Below are positions 1 to 7,599 of a stretch of 17,901 bases of DNA, piece by piece. A program made the position numbers and the translations under genes. Position 1 is the first letter of the stretch. The number at the start of each line of letters is the position of its first letter. The notes under the pieces are model-generated. The model was not told the DNA's origin. It worked only from the letters and a program-made list of their open reading frames with translations, and searched no databases. This DNA comes from an uncultured Victivallales bacterium (GTDB taxonomy: Bacteria > Verrucomicrobiota > Lentisphaeria > Oligosphaerales > JAFGRS01), in NCBI GenBank assembly GCA_903834675.1, contig CAILKC010000678.1:1-17901 (forward strand), read 5' to 3'.

Positions 1-277
1 CCAGGGTGCCGCTACCCTGGGTCACATGGGGTCATGGCCTCCTACCCCTACGGGGTTGCGTCTTGGCACCCTGACCCAACCCCGTTCGGGTAGACTGGGT
101 TGGCTGCCTTGATCACCCAGGGTAGGCCGACGCCGCGGCCAACCCTGGGCTTGGGTACGCAGCCCCGTTGGGGCAGGATGCGCAGTTGCACCTGAGGAGT
201 CACCCCTGGGCGTTGCCCTGGGTCGGTAGCGCAGCGCGCCTTCAGCGCTCCAGACGGCCTCCCCTATGGCACCGGTC
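1..277. repeat. Interspersed GC-rich palindromic repeat, copy 1 (diverged; left edge at the window border)
   Basis: This stretch is made of short palindromic blocks of the CCCTGGG/CCCAGGG and CCCCGTTGGGG kind. Its right end matches the copy near 2190-2263. The block GGGCGTTGCCCTGGG (208-222) is followed 12 bases later by GCGCGCCTTCAGCGCT (234-249) and then CAGACGG, in the same order and spacing as at 2193-2207 and 2219-2234. Open frames inside it look like by-products of high GC rather than genes. It may be a non-autonomous mobile repeat or a structural element; its function is unknown. Confidence 0.7.
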
Positions 278-310
278 AATCTTTTTTCCGCGGTCTAAGT
301 CCCCTATCTC

Positions 311-339
311 TTGACTTCACCTCGGCGGCAGTCCATAAT
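311..339 (+). promoter_or_regulatory. Sigma70-type promoter for the InlB-like secreted protein
   Basis: TTGACT (311-316) and CATAAT (334-339) are separated by exactly 17 bases, matching the sigma70 consensus at 5/6 positions in each box. Transcription would start near 346 and leave an untranslated leader of about 200 nt before the ATG at 551. I found no recognised riboswitch or gene in that leader. Confidence 0.6.
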
Positions 340-550
340 AGGCCTGCGGTTTTGCATCGAGACCACGGACAGGCAACGGCATGCGTAGTGCTCGGGACGG
401 TGAGGGCTAACGTCCTGCAGACTCTTGGGACGTGGGGTGAGGAGGGGCGGCGTGGCGGTTTCACCGAGCCGCATACGTCGGTCGTGTCAGGACTGCGCGG
501 TTGTACAGAAGGCCATGAACAGGTCAGCACAAGCAGATGGAGGTAGCAGG

Positions 551-1870
551 ATGAAAAGATTCTTTCTCACACTCTTGGTTGGCGGCATCTACATGCTCTC
601 GGGCGCGCCGCTCGCCGCCTTTACGCTGACCTACACCGCGGGCCCGGGTGGCACCATCTCCGGCAAGACCCCGCAGACGGTCCTGGCAGGGAAGACTGGC
701 ACCGCGGTGAAGGCGGTACCGATGGCGCAGTGCCGCTTTGTGCACTGGAGCGACAATCATAGCACGAACCCCTTGCGTACCGACGGTGCGGCCGATCTGG
801 CCACGACCGCAGTTTTCGACGCCATCGCCGGCCGGTACATGCTTAGCTATCGCGCCGGGGTCGGTGGCACCATCTCCGGCACGGCAACACAGACGGTCCT
901 GCAAGGGTTGAATGGCACCATGGTGAAGGCGGTGCCGAAGGCGGGATACCACTTCGTGAAGTGGAGCGACCAGGCGGGTGAGTTCAAGCCACCCTTTAAC
1001 CGCCAGGATCTCGCTGTCCAGGCCACCAAGATCGTCACGGCGGAGTTCGCAGTGACCGAGGTCACCAAGCTTGTGGTGCTGAAAGGCGTCACTACGGACA
1101 CGGTTCACTATGTCTACAATGGCTCGGCGACGGAAGTCCAGGAGGCGGAGCTGGGGGTTGTTGCCGTTACGCTGGCCGCCAAGCCGAAAGTCTACTACTT
1201 CCTCGTTGCAACCGTCACCTACACGCCTCAGATGACCGCAGTCGGCGTCTGGACTGGCGAGGGCAATCTGCTCTTCGAGACCATGGGCGCGGTGGAATAC
1301 GGGGTCGGCCGCCATCGCCCCGACGGCGTGTGGGACCCGAAGCTTGCCTACGCCTATAACATTGGCACCGCGGTCGACTTCGCGGGCGGTGGTTTCTTCT
1401 CCTCGGTACCGAAGCTCAAGACGCGGACTGGCGTCTGTGACATCAACGCCCCGTGGGGTGACGCCCCGCCCGCTGGTTGGGTCATCGGCGGCGCCGACGA
1501 CAAATTAGGCGTTGGCGAGCTGGTTTATGCCGCCGCCGCGGTCACGGACAAGTTGACCGGGAACTCGCAGTACAATCCGACCATCAGCAGTTTGATTGCC
1601 TCGTATAGCCAGTTGATGGCGCTGGATGTGGGATTGACCACGGTGGACGCGCAGTTCGGCGCCGGCAAAGTCGCGTTCGTCCAGGATACAGCGCTCACGA
1701 CGACGGCAAACCTGATAATTACGCCAACGAACGCTAACGGCCATGCGCAGAACGGCGTGCGGGCAGGGAAGGTCGTGGAAGCCATCAACGCCTTCCTGCT
1801 CAAGAACAATTATCCGTTGATTCCTGCGAATACGGATCTCGACCCGCTCGGATGGTATCCGTTCCCGTAG
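551..1870 (+). CDS. Secreted protein with two InlB-like (Flg_new_2-type) repeats and an uncharacterised C-terminal region
   Basis: A 439-residue protein that is probably exported. The start at 551 is preferred over in-frame starts at 425 and 515. It has a GGAGGT-like ribosome site at about 539-544 and opens directly into a signal peptide: MKRFF, a hydrophobic stretch, then GAPLAA with likely cleavage near residue 23. Residues about 25-90 and 97-166 are two copies of a divergent InlB B-repeat, each with GG(T)ISG, QTVL and a ValLysAlaValPro block followed by FVxWSD. Such repeats occur in extracellular and cell-surface proteins. Residues about 170-439 contain no family I recognise. The region is rich in Gly, Ala, Val and Thr and ends in WYPFP without a sorting signal. 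The gene is monocistronic, lying between a promoter at 311 and a terminator at 1955. Its function is unknown; a surface or matrix role is an inference from the repeats. Confidence 0.8.
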   Translation: MKRFFLTLLVGGIYMLSGAPLAAFTLTYTAGPGGTISGKTPQTVLAGKTGTAVKAVPMAQCRFVHWSDNHSTNPLRTDGAADLATTAVFDAIAGRYMLSYRAGVGGTISGTATQTVLQGLNGTMVKAVPKAGYHFVKWSDQAGEFKPPFNRQDLAVQATKIVTAEFAVTEVTKLVVLKGVTTDTVHYVYNGSATEVQEAELGVVAVTLAAKPKVYYFLVATVTYTPQMTAVGVWTGEGNLLFETMGAVEYGVGRHRPDGVWDPKLAYAYNIGTAVDFAGGGFFSSVPKLKTRTGVCDINAPWGDAPPAGWVIGGADDKLGVGELVYAAAAVTDKLTGNSQYNPTISSLIASYSQLMALDVGLTTVDAQFGAGKVAFVQDTALTTTANLIITPTNANGHAQNGVRAGKVVEAINAFLLKNNYPLIPANTDLDPLGWYPFP

Positions 1871-1954
1871 GGTGGTTGCCGCCGTCACACGGCGGTTGAG
1901 TTGAGGGCCCGTTGACGGGGGGCGCCAGGGGGCGCTTGCCAAGACACGATAACC

Positions 1955-1997
1955 GGGGGCAGGACGGCTTCAGAGAGGCTTCCTGCCCCCTTTTTAT
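1955..1997 (+). terminator. Rho-independent terminator
   Basis: GGGGGCAGGA (1955-1964) pairs perfectly with TCCTGCCCCC (1981-1990) across a 16-nt loop and is followed directly by TTTTTATT. It lies 85 bases after the stop codon of the InlB-like gene. This is the only convincing intrinsic terminator in the window. Confidence 0.9.
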
Positions 1998-2032
1998 TGT
2001 CAGACCTGTGCAATAGGATGGGCCGAGGTATT

Positions 2033-2263
2033 CAGCCCCAAAGGGGCGCTTTGGGCGCCCAGGGCAACGCCCTGGGTAACCCGTCCACAGCGCGGATTGA
2101 GCCCTGAAGGGGCGGACCATGCGACCTCGGTGCGAAGGTAGGGTAGATGGCTCGCCCCTACAGGGCTCAAACCCATAACCATTCTATTCCCAGGGCGTTG
2201 CCCTGGGCTGGTATGGCCGCGCGCCTTCAGCGCTTCAGACGGACTCTCTTATTGCACAGGTCG
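2033..2263. repeat. Interspersed GC-rich palindromic repeat, copy 2 (most complete copy)
   Basis: The element is a nested imperfect palindrome. The outer arms are CCCAGGGCAACGCCCTGGG (2058-2076) and its exact reverse complement (2189-2207); each arm is itself nearly self-complementary. The inner arms 2099-2120 and 2147-2168 match as inverted repeats at 19 of 22 positions. Its left end (CAGCCCC..AAGGGGCG) recurs at 17816-17831 and 17850-17865. Its right end recurs at 205-277. It lies directly upstream of the HEAT-repeat gene. No gene is supported inside it. Confidence 0.75.
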
Positions 2264-2298
2264 CTTATTGTTACCGCCAAGGGGGTCGGGAGCGCACG

Positions 2299-3273
2299 AT
2301 GGTATCGCAGCATAGACCGCGACTATCCCGCCTTGTCTTTGTTCTCTGCCTGCTGGCCCTCGTGGCCCTTGTGGCGGGTCTCTGTACCCTGGCCAGTTGT
2401 CGGCGTAAGGCCAAGAGCAGCGCCGGACCCGAGGCACGAGCGGGGGAGCCGCGCGAGCCACGGGCACGTTCCGCCCTGGCGCGCCGATCCGCGCGGGCAC
2501 TCCGGCCCAAGCGCACCGCGGCTGAGATGCAGGCTTTGCAGGAACGTCTGAGAATGGTTGCTTCGAGCGCGGTGGCGCCGCAGCCGGAGGGGCGCGCCTT
2601 TATCCGAAAACCGAGCCCCGAACAGCAGGAGCTGCTCGACACCGCGGAATCCCGTTTCCGGGACGCGGCTGACACGACCGCCAGAATGGAACTGCTGGAC
2701 CAGCTGGATGGTGTACCGCACGCCCGCGTGCTGGCCGTGGTCGAGCTGGCTCTCACGTCCACCGACCCCGATATTCGCCGACGCGCGCTTGAGGTGATTG
2801 GGGGATATGAAGTGGCCGCGGTCATTCCCGTCTCTCGGCGGGGCCTCACCGATGCCGAGGCGAGCGTTCGCGTCGCGGCGGTCAACGCCTTGGCGGCCGT
2901 TTCCGATGTCGGCGTCACCGCGCTCCTGAAGGATGCCATACGGGACCCGGAAACCGAGGTTCGCGCGGCGGTCTTCGGGATCCTGGAGTCGAAGCCAGCG
3001 GACCTGCGCCTGGACCTCTACCAGGCAGGAATCCTCTCCGCCTATGAGGACGTGAGCGAAGCCGTGATCTCGGCCATTACCTTTGCCCCCAGCCAGGATG
3101 CGCTATACGTGCTTTTCGATGGCCTCAACAGCCCGTCAACCGACATCCGTCGGAGCGTCAATGCCGCATTGTACTTCCTGATCTCGGCGCAGTTCACCAC
3201 GCGGGCGGAAGCGGTGGGTTGGTGGGAAGCCAACCGGAACCGTTTCAACGCCGAGCTGCAGGAGAAGCGGTGA
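2299..3273 (+). CDS. HEAT-repeat lipoprotein
   Basis: A 324-residue protein. The N-terminus is basic, followed by a long hydrophobic stretch (11-30) and a lipobox Leu-Ala-Ser-Cys with Cys34. This predicts signal peptidase II processing and membrane anchoring. Residues about 35-75 are a charged Arg/Ala/Pro-rich linker. Residues about 140-297 contain about five HEAT-type helical repeats, recognisable by their D/E-x-(V/I)-R-x-(A/S) second helices (DPDIRRRALEVIG, EASVRVAAVNALA, ETEVRAAVFGILE, STDIRRSVNAALY). The C-terminus has WWEANRNRF, a Trp-Trp-Glu tail I associate with HEAT proteins of planctomycete-like bacteria. HEAT repeats act as protein-binding scaffolds, and no catalytic site is seen. 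The ribosome site before 2299 is weak, but no better start is available. The gene begins about 35 bases after the interspersed repeat. The partner protein is unknown. Confidence 0.8.
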   Translation: MVSQHRPRLSRLVFVLCLLALVALVAGLCTLASCRRKAKSSAGPEARAGEPREPRARSALARRSARALRPKRTAAEMQALQERLRMVASSAVAPQPEGRAFIRKPSPEQQELLDTAESRFRDAADTTARMELLDQLDGVPHARVLAVVELALTSTDPDIRRRALEVIGGYEVAAVIPVSRRGLTDAEASVRVAAVNALAAVSDVGVTALLKDAIRDPETEVRAAVFGILESKPADLRLDLYQAGILSAYEDVSEAVISAITFAPSQDALYVLFDGLNSPSTDIRRSVNAALYFLISAQFTTRAEAVGWWEANRNRFNAELQEKR

Positions 3274-3329
3274 TCGGCTGGGCCTCGTGACACCGCGGCG
3301 GCTCGCGACCGGGGTCGGACAAAGCGCTT

Positions 3330-5018
3330 TCAAGACGATGGGTGCGCCTGCCCTACGAGGCACGGTCGGTAACCAAAGACCTGCATCCCGGTGGCCGTGG
3401 CGCCCGTGTTCATGGGCGTGAAGAGGGCGGCGGGCAGGGCGGCGGGGTCTTTGAGATCGGGGCAGATAGCCGCCAGAGCCTTGTCCCAGACCACGAAGTG
3501 TACGCGGTTGAGTTCGCAGAACTCCAGGAAGGCGCTTAGGTCGTAGAACTCGCGCAGATGGCGCGGATTGACCAGGTCGGCGTCGGCGAACAGAGCGAGG
3601 GACGGTTCCAGTGTGACCACCCTGAGACGGCGGCCGTTGTGGTACAGGTAGGCCGTTGACTCCAGGGCGGTATCCTGGGGCGCAATCAGGCTGGTGCCAG
3701 AGGTCTTGAGCCACTCCGCGCAGGCGGCGGTGGCGCGGATTTCGGGGGCTCGTCCGGACATCAGCGGCCGGCGTGCCCGTGAGGCGCCATCCCAGGCCAT
3801 GATGAGGGCAAAGATGACGGCCACGCCCCCGGCCACACGCGCTCCGTGGCGGGGTTGTTTCGTGTGCATCCAGTCGGCTGCCTGCTGCCAGCCCAGCGCG
3901 GCCCACCCCAGCAGCAGCGGGATGGCGGCCGTCACATAGCGTTTGGTGATCAAGGCCACGCCCAGGGCCGCCAGCAACAGCAGCGTGTGCGCCGCGATGG
4001 CGACCAGCAGAACCGTCTCAGCCCGCGTCCAACGGCGGCGGCGGATTCGCATCGCGATGACGGGAAACGCCAGCAGCAGATACACGGGGAAGAGGCCACT
4101 CACGATCTCGCCCAGGGCCCGGGCCCGCCCGGACGCCTGCCAAGACCCGGATTGACGTGCGGGCGGGGGCGCCCCAGGGATCTTCTTCAGGGCGAGATTC
4201 TCATCGGGCTGACGCGGAAGCCGACCGACCAGCGGGGGAAGCTGCACCCCCAGGGAGACCGCCACTCGTTGCACCCGTGTGACCTGTCGTACATCGAGGG
4301 CCGGGAAGCCCACCTGGACCCATTCGTAGGCCAGCCAGGGCGAGATCAGGACGAAAGCCAACAACAAGGCGCTCAGGGAACGACGCGGGAAGCGCCACGA
4401 ACGGATGTTGCCTAGGCGGGTTGCCTGGGCCAGGGTCTCCCGCAGCAGGGCGATGGCTGCGGCAATGGCAAAGAAGATGACCCCGTCACCCCGGATCAGG
4501 CACAACCCGGCGCCGCCGACCGCCAGGAGAAGCACCGAGCGCCAGGATTGAGCCTCCCAGAAGGACAGCAAGACGCTCACGACCAGGATGAGGAAAAAGG
4601 TCTTGCCGCTGTCCAGCAGGCCAGCCCCGCCGTAGCGGATCAGCCGCGCGCAGAGGACATAGAGCACGACAGCGGTCCAGGCGGGGCGCGCGCCGAAGAC
4701 ACGACGATGCACAGTGTACGTGGGCCAGATACCCGCCGCGAAGAAGAGCGCCGAAGTGATCTTAGCGGCCGTATACGGCGCCGCCCCGAGCCAGGCGAAC
4801 ACACTACCGACGCAGATGAAGAGCGGCGAGATCATGGGCCAGAAGGCATGGGCCCAGTCGCCCTGGCTGAAGGCCCGGATCATGGGCGAGTAGTACGTGG
4901 AGGTGTCCTTGCCTGGATCCTGATCAAAGAGGATCATGGGCAGGCAGAGACCGAAAGCCACCAGGGCGAGCCAAAACAACCGACGTGGATAGACGGAGGA
5001 GGCGTCTTCGGCGGTCAT
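3330..5018 (-). CDS. GT-C family (GT39/PMT/ArnT-like) membrane glycosyltransferase
   Basis: A 562-residue integral membrane protein. A first membrane helix (about 13-31) is followed by the first outer loop DQDPGKDTSTYY (32-43). Acidic residues there (Asp32, Asp34, Asp38) sit where GT-C enzymes keep their catalytic Asp. At least eight hydrophobic helices follow, up to about residue 410. The remaining roughly 150 residues are soluble and probably periplasmic. Family members move a sugar from a polyprenyl-phosphate carrier onto a lipid, glycan or protein acceptor. The gene starts in an ATGA overlap with the DUF2304 gene and is last in an operon whose first gene should make the lipid-linked sugar donor. 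The acceptor cannot be told from sequence. The family call is firm at the fold level, but the substrate is not predictable. Confidence 0.8.
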   Translation of the reverse strand: MTAEDASSVYPRRLFWLALVAFGLCLPMILFDQDPGKDTSTYYSPMIRAFSQGDWAHAFWPMISPLFICVGSVFAWLGAAPYTAAKITSALFFAAGIWPTYTVHRRVFGARPAWTAVVLYVLCARLIRYGGAGLLDSGKTFFLILVVSVLLSFWEAQSWRSVLLLAVGGAGLCLIRGDGVIFFAIAAAIALLRETLAQATRLGNIRSWRFPRRSLSALLLAFVLISPWLAYEWVQVGFPALDVRQVTRVQRVAVSLGVQLPPLVGRLPRQPDENLALKKIPGAPPPARQSGSWQASGRARALGEIVSGLFPVYLLLAFPVIAMRIRRRRWTRAETVLLVAIAAHTLLLLAALGVALITKRYVTAAIPLLLGWAALGWQQAADWMHTKQPRHGARVAGGVAVIFALIMAWDGASRARRPLMSGRAPEIRATAACAEWLKTSGTSLIAPQDTALESTAYLYHNGRRLRVVTLEPSLALFADADLVNPRHLREFYDLSAFLEFCELNRVHFVVWDKALAAICPDLKDPAALPAALFTPMNTGATATGMQVFGYRPCLVGQAHPSS

Positions 5019-5377
5019 TCGGGGGTCTCTTTGGGAGGCTTGCCCTCCAATTCCCTGACCCGCGCCTCCAGCAGTGCAAGCTCCTGGAGCAAGCGCAGAT
5101 TCCGTCGGTTCAGGTCAGTAAGGGAGATACTGACGGAAAAGGAGAACAAAAAGATGATGGTCAGTGCCACGAAAAGCACTGCGCTGGCATTGGCTAAGCG
5201 CGCCCATACGGTGAAGCGGTAGAGCCATTCCGGGGCAATGCCGACGGCAAGCACGAAGAGCGCCAAGCCCAGCCAGCCCAAGGCATACTTCTCCTGCAGC
5301 ACCTTGGCGCGAACCTGGTGCAAGGTGAGGATGAAAGCCGTCACTCCCCCGACCAGCATCAGCGTGTTGGCGTTCAT
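5015..5377 (-). CDS. DUF2304 small membrane protein
   Basis: A 120-residue protein with three hydrophobic segments (about 4-19, 34-48 and 63-84) and a charged, probably coiled-coil tail (about 88-112). The pattern VRAKVLQEKYALGWL between the first two segments and FLFSFSVSIS near the end of the third are typical of DUF2304. This family is commonly found next to polyprenyl-phosphate GT2 enzymes, as here. Both ends overlap neighbours by 4 bases as ATGA, with the GT2 gene upstream and the GT-C gene downstream, so translation is probably coupled. The biochemical role is not established. Membrane recruitment of the GT2 enzyme or help in flipping the lipid-linked sugar are inferences from context. 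Confidence 0.82.
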   Translation of the reverse strand: MNANTLMLVGGVTAFILTLHQVRAKVLQEKYALGWLGLALFVLAVGIAPEWLYRFTVWARLANASAVLFVALTIIFLFSFSVSISLTDLNRRNLRLLQELALLEARVRELEGKPPKETPE

Positions 5378-6129
5378 GCCTCGGCCCCTTCCGTCTTCCG
5401 GATCCAGTCCACCAGAATCGCCAGAGTCACTTTCACCATGTAGTAAGCAGTATGGAAATGCCGGATGGAACTCTGGCCGCCCTCACGGTGGCGCATGGTC
5501 ACGGGGAACTCGGCGACCCGCAGGCTGTTGCGCACGCAGTACGACAGCGCCTCGGGTTCGGGGTAGTCGGTCGGGTAGTAGCGCGAGAACACGGCGATGG
5601 CGCGCCGGCTGTAGATGCGAAAACCGCTGGTGGGATCGGTCACCCGGACTCCAGCCAGGAGGCTGATGAGTCTGGCGAAGAAGGTGATGCCGACCCGGCG
5701 CAGGATCGTGCCACGGTAGCCCTCTCCCGCGGGCGCCAGGAAGCGTGAACCTACGCACAAATCGAGGTTCTTGGCCTGGGCTTCGGCAAGAAGCAGAGGG
5801 ATCGCGGCCGGATCGTGCTGGCCGTCGCCGTCGTGCTGAACGGCGTAGTCGTAGCGGCCGCGCACAGCGTGAATGAACCCCGTCTGGATCGCACCCCCAA
5901 TGCCGGTGTTCAGCGGCAGGTTGATCAGTCGGATACGCCGCGTCTTCAGCCTGGCGACCAGGTCGTCGACGACCCGTGCCGTCGCGTCGGTCGAGCCGTC
6001 ATTGAGCACCAGGACGTCAGCGCTCGGGCAGTGTTGCAGCAGGGCGCCAAGGGTCCGGCCTATGGCTTCCTCCTCATTGTAGGCCGGGATCATGATCAGG
6101 ACTCGGGGTGACTCGAAACTGCTGCTCAT
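5374..6129 (-). CDS. GT2 family glycosyltransferase, polyprenyl-phosphate hexosyltransferase (DPM1-like)
   Basis: The protein is 251 residues long from the ATG at 6129; a GTG at 6165 would add 12 residues and cannot be excluded. The GT-A fold shows in order: [12 protein letters not shown] (10-21), LNDGSTD (42-48), [14 protein letters not shown] (71-84), the metal-binding DGDGQHD (100-106), VGSRF (126-130), [14 protein letters not shown] (165-178) and the acceptor-side HREGGQSS (214-221). These are the marks of enzymes that transfer a hexose from a nucleotide sugar to a polyprenyl phosphate at the inner membrane face. The long C-terminal membrane region of DPMS/GtrB enzymes is absent, so membrane contact may depend on the DUF2304 protein encoded next. 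The gene is first in a three-gene operon with a promoter near 6192-6220. The sugar transferred is unknown. Confidence 0.88.
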   Translation of the reverse strand: MSSSFESPRVLIMIPAYNEEEAIGRTLGALLQHCPSADVLVLNDGSTDATARVVDDLVARLKTRRIRLINLPLNTGIGGAIQTGFIHAVRGRYDYAVQHDGDGQHDPAAIPLLLAEAQAKNLDLCVGSRFLAPAGEGYRGTILRRVGITFFARLISLLAGVRVTDPTSGFRIYSRRAIAVFSRYYPTDYPEPEALSYCVRNSLRVAEFPVTMRHREGGQSSIRHFHTAYYMVKVTLAILVDWIRKTEGAEA

Positions 6130-6191
6130 GGTACTTCTTGCATCGAATGGTAGGAACCGCGGCACTTACCCCAGCCCGTCATGGGCAACAA

Positions 6192-6220
6192 TACATAACC
6201 ATCGGCGCCCCGAATGTCAA
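6192..6220 (-). promoter_or_regulatory. Probable sigma70-type promoter of the GT2-DUF2304-GT-C operon
   Basis: Reading the minus strand, a perfect TTGACA (6220-6215) is followed after 17 bases by TATGTA (6197-6192). The -10 box is weak. Transcription would start near 6186, about 57 nt before the ATG at 6129. The promoter lies between the operon and the hairpin array, so the array is upstream of it rather than transcribed from it. Confidence 0.5.
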
Positions 6221-6266
6221 GCTGCAAAGGCCCCGAAACCGCCGCCCCGCGTCCCCACGGCGTCTT

Positions 6267-6660
6267 CTGGAGAGGCGCCTGGCCGCAGGCGCTGGCGGTG
6301 GAGCCCACCGCATCTCCATTCCCCTGGAGAGCCGCCTGGCCTCAGGCGTGGCGGTGGAGCCCACCGCATCTCCATTCCCCTGGAGAGGCGCCTGGCCGCA
6401 GGCGTGGCGGCGGTGGAGCCCACCGCATCTCCATTCCCCTGGAGAACCGCCTGGCCTCAGGCGTGGCGGCGGTGGAGCCCACCGCATCTCCATTCCCCTG
6501 GAGAGGCGCCTGGCCTCAGGCGTGGGCGGTGGAGCCCACCGCATCTCCACCAGACCGCGGGCGGTGGAGCCCACCGCATCTCCACCAGACCAGCGGTGGA
6601 GCCCACCGCATCTCCACCAGACCGCGGGCGGTGGCGGCCCACCGCATCTTCAGCCGCCGG
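6267..6660. repeat. Tandem array of hairpin-forming repeats (five 56-59 bp units plus shortened units)
   Basis: Five units occupy 6267-6323, 6324-6379, 6380-6438, 6439-6497 and 6498-6556. Each has GGAGA, then CGCCTG-4 nt-CAGGCG, then GCGGTGG-AGC-CCACCGC, then ATCTCC. Shortened units at 6557-6591 and 6592-6623, and a diverged one from 6624, keep mainly the second hairpin. A unit can fold as two hairpins closed by a GGAGA/TCTCC stem. The first hairpin alternates between a GCCG and a GCCT loop across units (A, B, A, B, B). Unit lengths are not multiples of three, so the array does not encode a peptide repeat, although high GC leaves all frames open. It fills most of the 674-bp divergent gap between 6129 and 6804. 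The rest of that gap holds only the promoter near 6200 and the leader of the first prepilin-like gene. Confidence 0.85.
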
Positions 6661-6803
6661 GACCGCCGACCGTGGCTGAGGGGTGGCAGAAGGGCGTCTG
6701 CGGGCGTATTTTAGGGTGTTCTTGTACGTGGGGAAAAGGTCTCCATGGCAGGGATCATATCAGACCAGGCCGAAGTGCTGAGCAGACCACAAAGGGGCTG
6801 ACT

Positions 6804-7427
6804 ATGAGAGCACGCACGGACCGACGCTTCACTCTCATCGAACTGCTGGTGGTGATCGCCATCATCGCGATTCTCGCCGCCATGTTGCTGCCGGCCCTGG
6901 CCAAAGCCCGCGGCAAAGCGCGCCAGTCGGCCTGCACCAACAACATGAAGCAGATCGGCCTGGCCCTGGCCATGTATGCCGATGAAAATGTCGAGACCAT
7001 CTGCCCTCTCTACTACTACCGCCTGCCGCCGAATCTGGGGGATCTGATCTGGTTTGAGGACCTCTGCCAGCCCTACACGAACAGCTACGACGTGATGAAA
7101 TGCTCCGACCACGTAGGCATCAATTACACGATGCTCCGACCCCCCGGCATGGTCAACCCACTCGTCTTTTCGTACTCGCGCAACAGGGACAATTGCAACA
7201 GCGGCGTGAAGTTGAGCCTCTACACCAAGCCCGCCTTGACGCTCAATCTGGCGGACACCCTGTCCCGCGAACTGTGGACTTACTCGGCCACGCTGCCCTC
7301 GAATGTGGTCCTGGGGGGCACGGGGTACGGCATTGACCAGCGCCACAATCAGCAGTTTAACGGCCTCTATGCCGATGGCCACACCGACTCGTTGCGTTAC
7401 AGCACCGACGCCATGTGGGCCCCGTAG
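6804..7427 (+). CDS. Prepilin-like protein, H-X9-DG type (paralogue 1)
   Basis: A 207-residue protein with a type IV pilin/pseudopilin N-terminus: a basic leader, then [20 protein letters not shown] and [12 protein letters not shown]. Prepilin peptidase would cut before Phe9. The residue before the cut is Arg, not the usual Gly. The globular part has [14 protein letters not shown], and the C-terminus has [13 protein letters not shown], fitting the H-X9-DG motif of processing-associated prepilins in PVC bacteria. The ATG at 6804 is chosen because AAAGGGG lies 6 bases upstream and the pilin signal follows at once. An in-frame extension back to 6108 only reads through the hairpin array. Bases 7024-7075 are identical to 7820-7871 in the next paralogue. 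It is presumably inserted in the inner membrane; its structure and role are unknown. Confidence 0.88.
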   Translation: MRARTDRRFTLIELLVVIAIIAILAAMLLPALAKARGKARQSACTNNMKQIGLALAMYADENVETICPLYYYRLPPNLGDLIWFEDLCQPYTNSYDVMKCSDHVGINYTMLRPPGMVNPLVFSYSRNRDNCNSGVKLSLYTKPALTLNLADTLSRELWTYSATLPSNVVLGGTGYGIDQRHNQQFNGLYADGHTDSLRYSTDAMWAP

Positions 7428-7520
7428 CCCATAGGAGCCCGAACGGGTGAGTGGCGCACCCCGTCACCTGGGTTGCTTTGTTCCTCTCGTGATTCGGCAC
7501 GCCGGCTCTGAAACGTGGGG

Positions 7521-7599
7521 GTGATGCTGGCCCGATTGGGTCGGCGGCGAGCGGCCGTCGGCCGCAAGTAGAAACAGGAACCAACAAGGCTGGACGACC
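7521..7599 (+). other. Leader conserved upstream of prepilin paralogues 2 and 3 (copy A)
   Basis: The 79 bases before the ATG at 7600 align without gaps to 8601-8679 before the ATG at 8680, at roughly 79% identity by eye. The shared parts include TCGGCGG, CCGTC, GCCGCAAG and a TGGAC-ACC block next to the start codon. In this copy GCGGCC-GTC-GGCCGC can form a hairpin. Neither leader has a strong ribosome site. It may carry shared regulation or simply mark the duplication unit. Confidence 0.6.

Noticed and set aside
22..530. Minus-strand open frames at the start of the window
   Set aside because: They lie in the palindromic repeat and in the promoter and leader region, with repeat-derived Pro/Arg-rich translations and no ribosome sites.
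346..550. A c-di-GMP (GEMM-I) riboswitch in the long leader of the InlB-like gene
   Set aside because: A CACGGACAGGCAA segment and a GGGACG segment recall the motif, but the GCAAAGCC core and the tetraloop/receptor parts are absent and the pairing does not work.
524..1315. A 263-codon minus-strand open frame opposite the InlB-like gene
   Set aside because: The plus-strand frame has a signal peptide, domain repeats, promoter and terminator; the minus frame has none of these.
6267..6660. The array as a CRISPR locus
   Set aside because: There are no unique spacers between constant repeats. The whole unit repeats with small length changes, and no cas genes are nearby.
6108..6803. In-frame N-terminal extension of the first prepilin-like gene through the hairpin array
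   Set aside because: The prepilin signal must be at the N-terminus, a ribosome site precedes 6804, and the array units change frame between copies.
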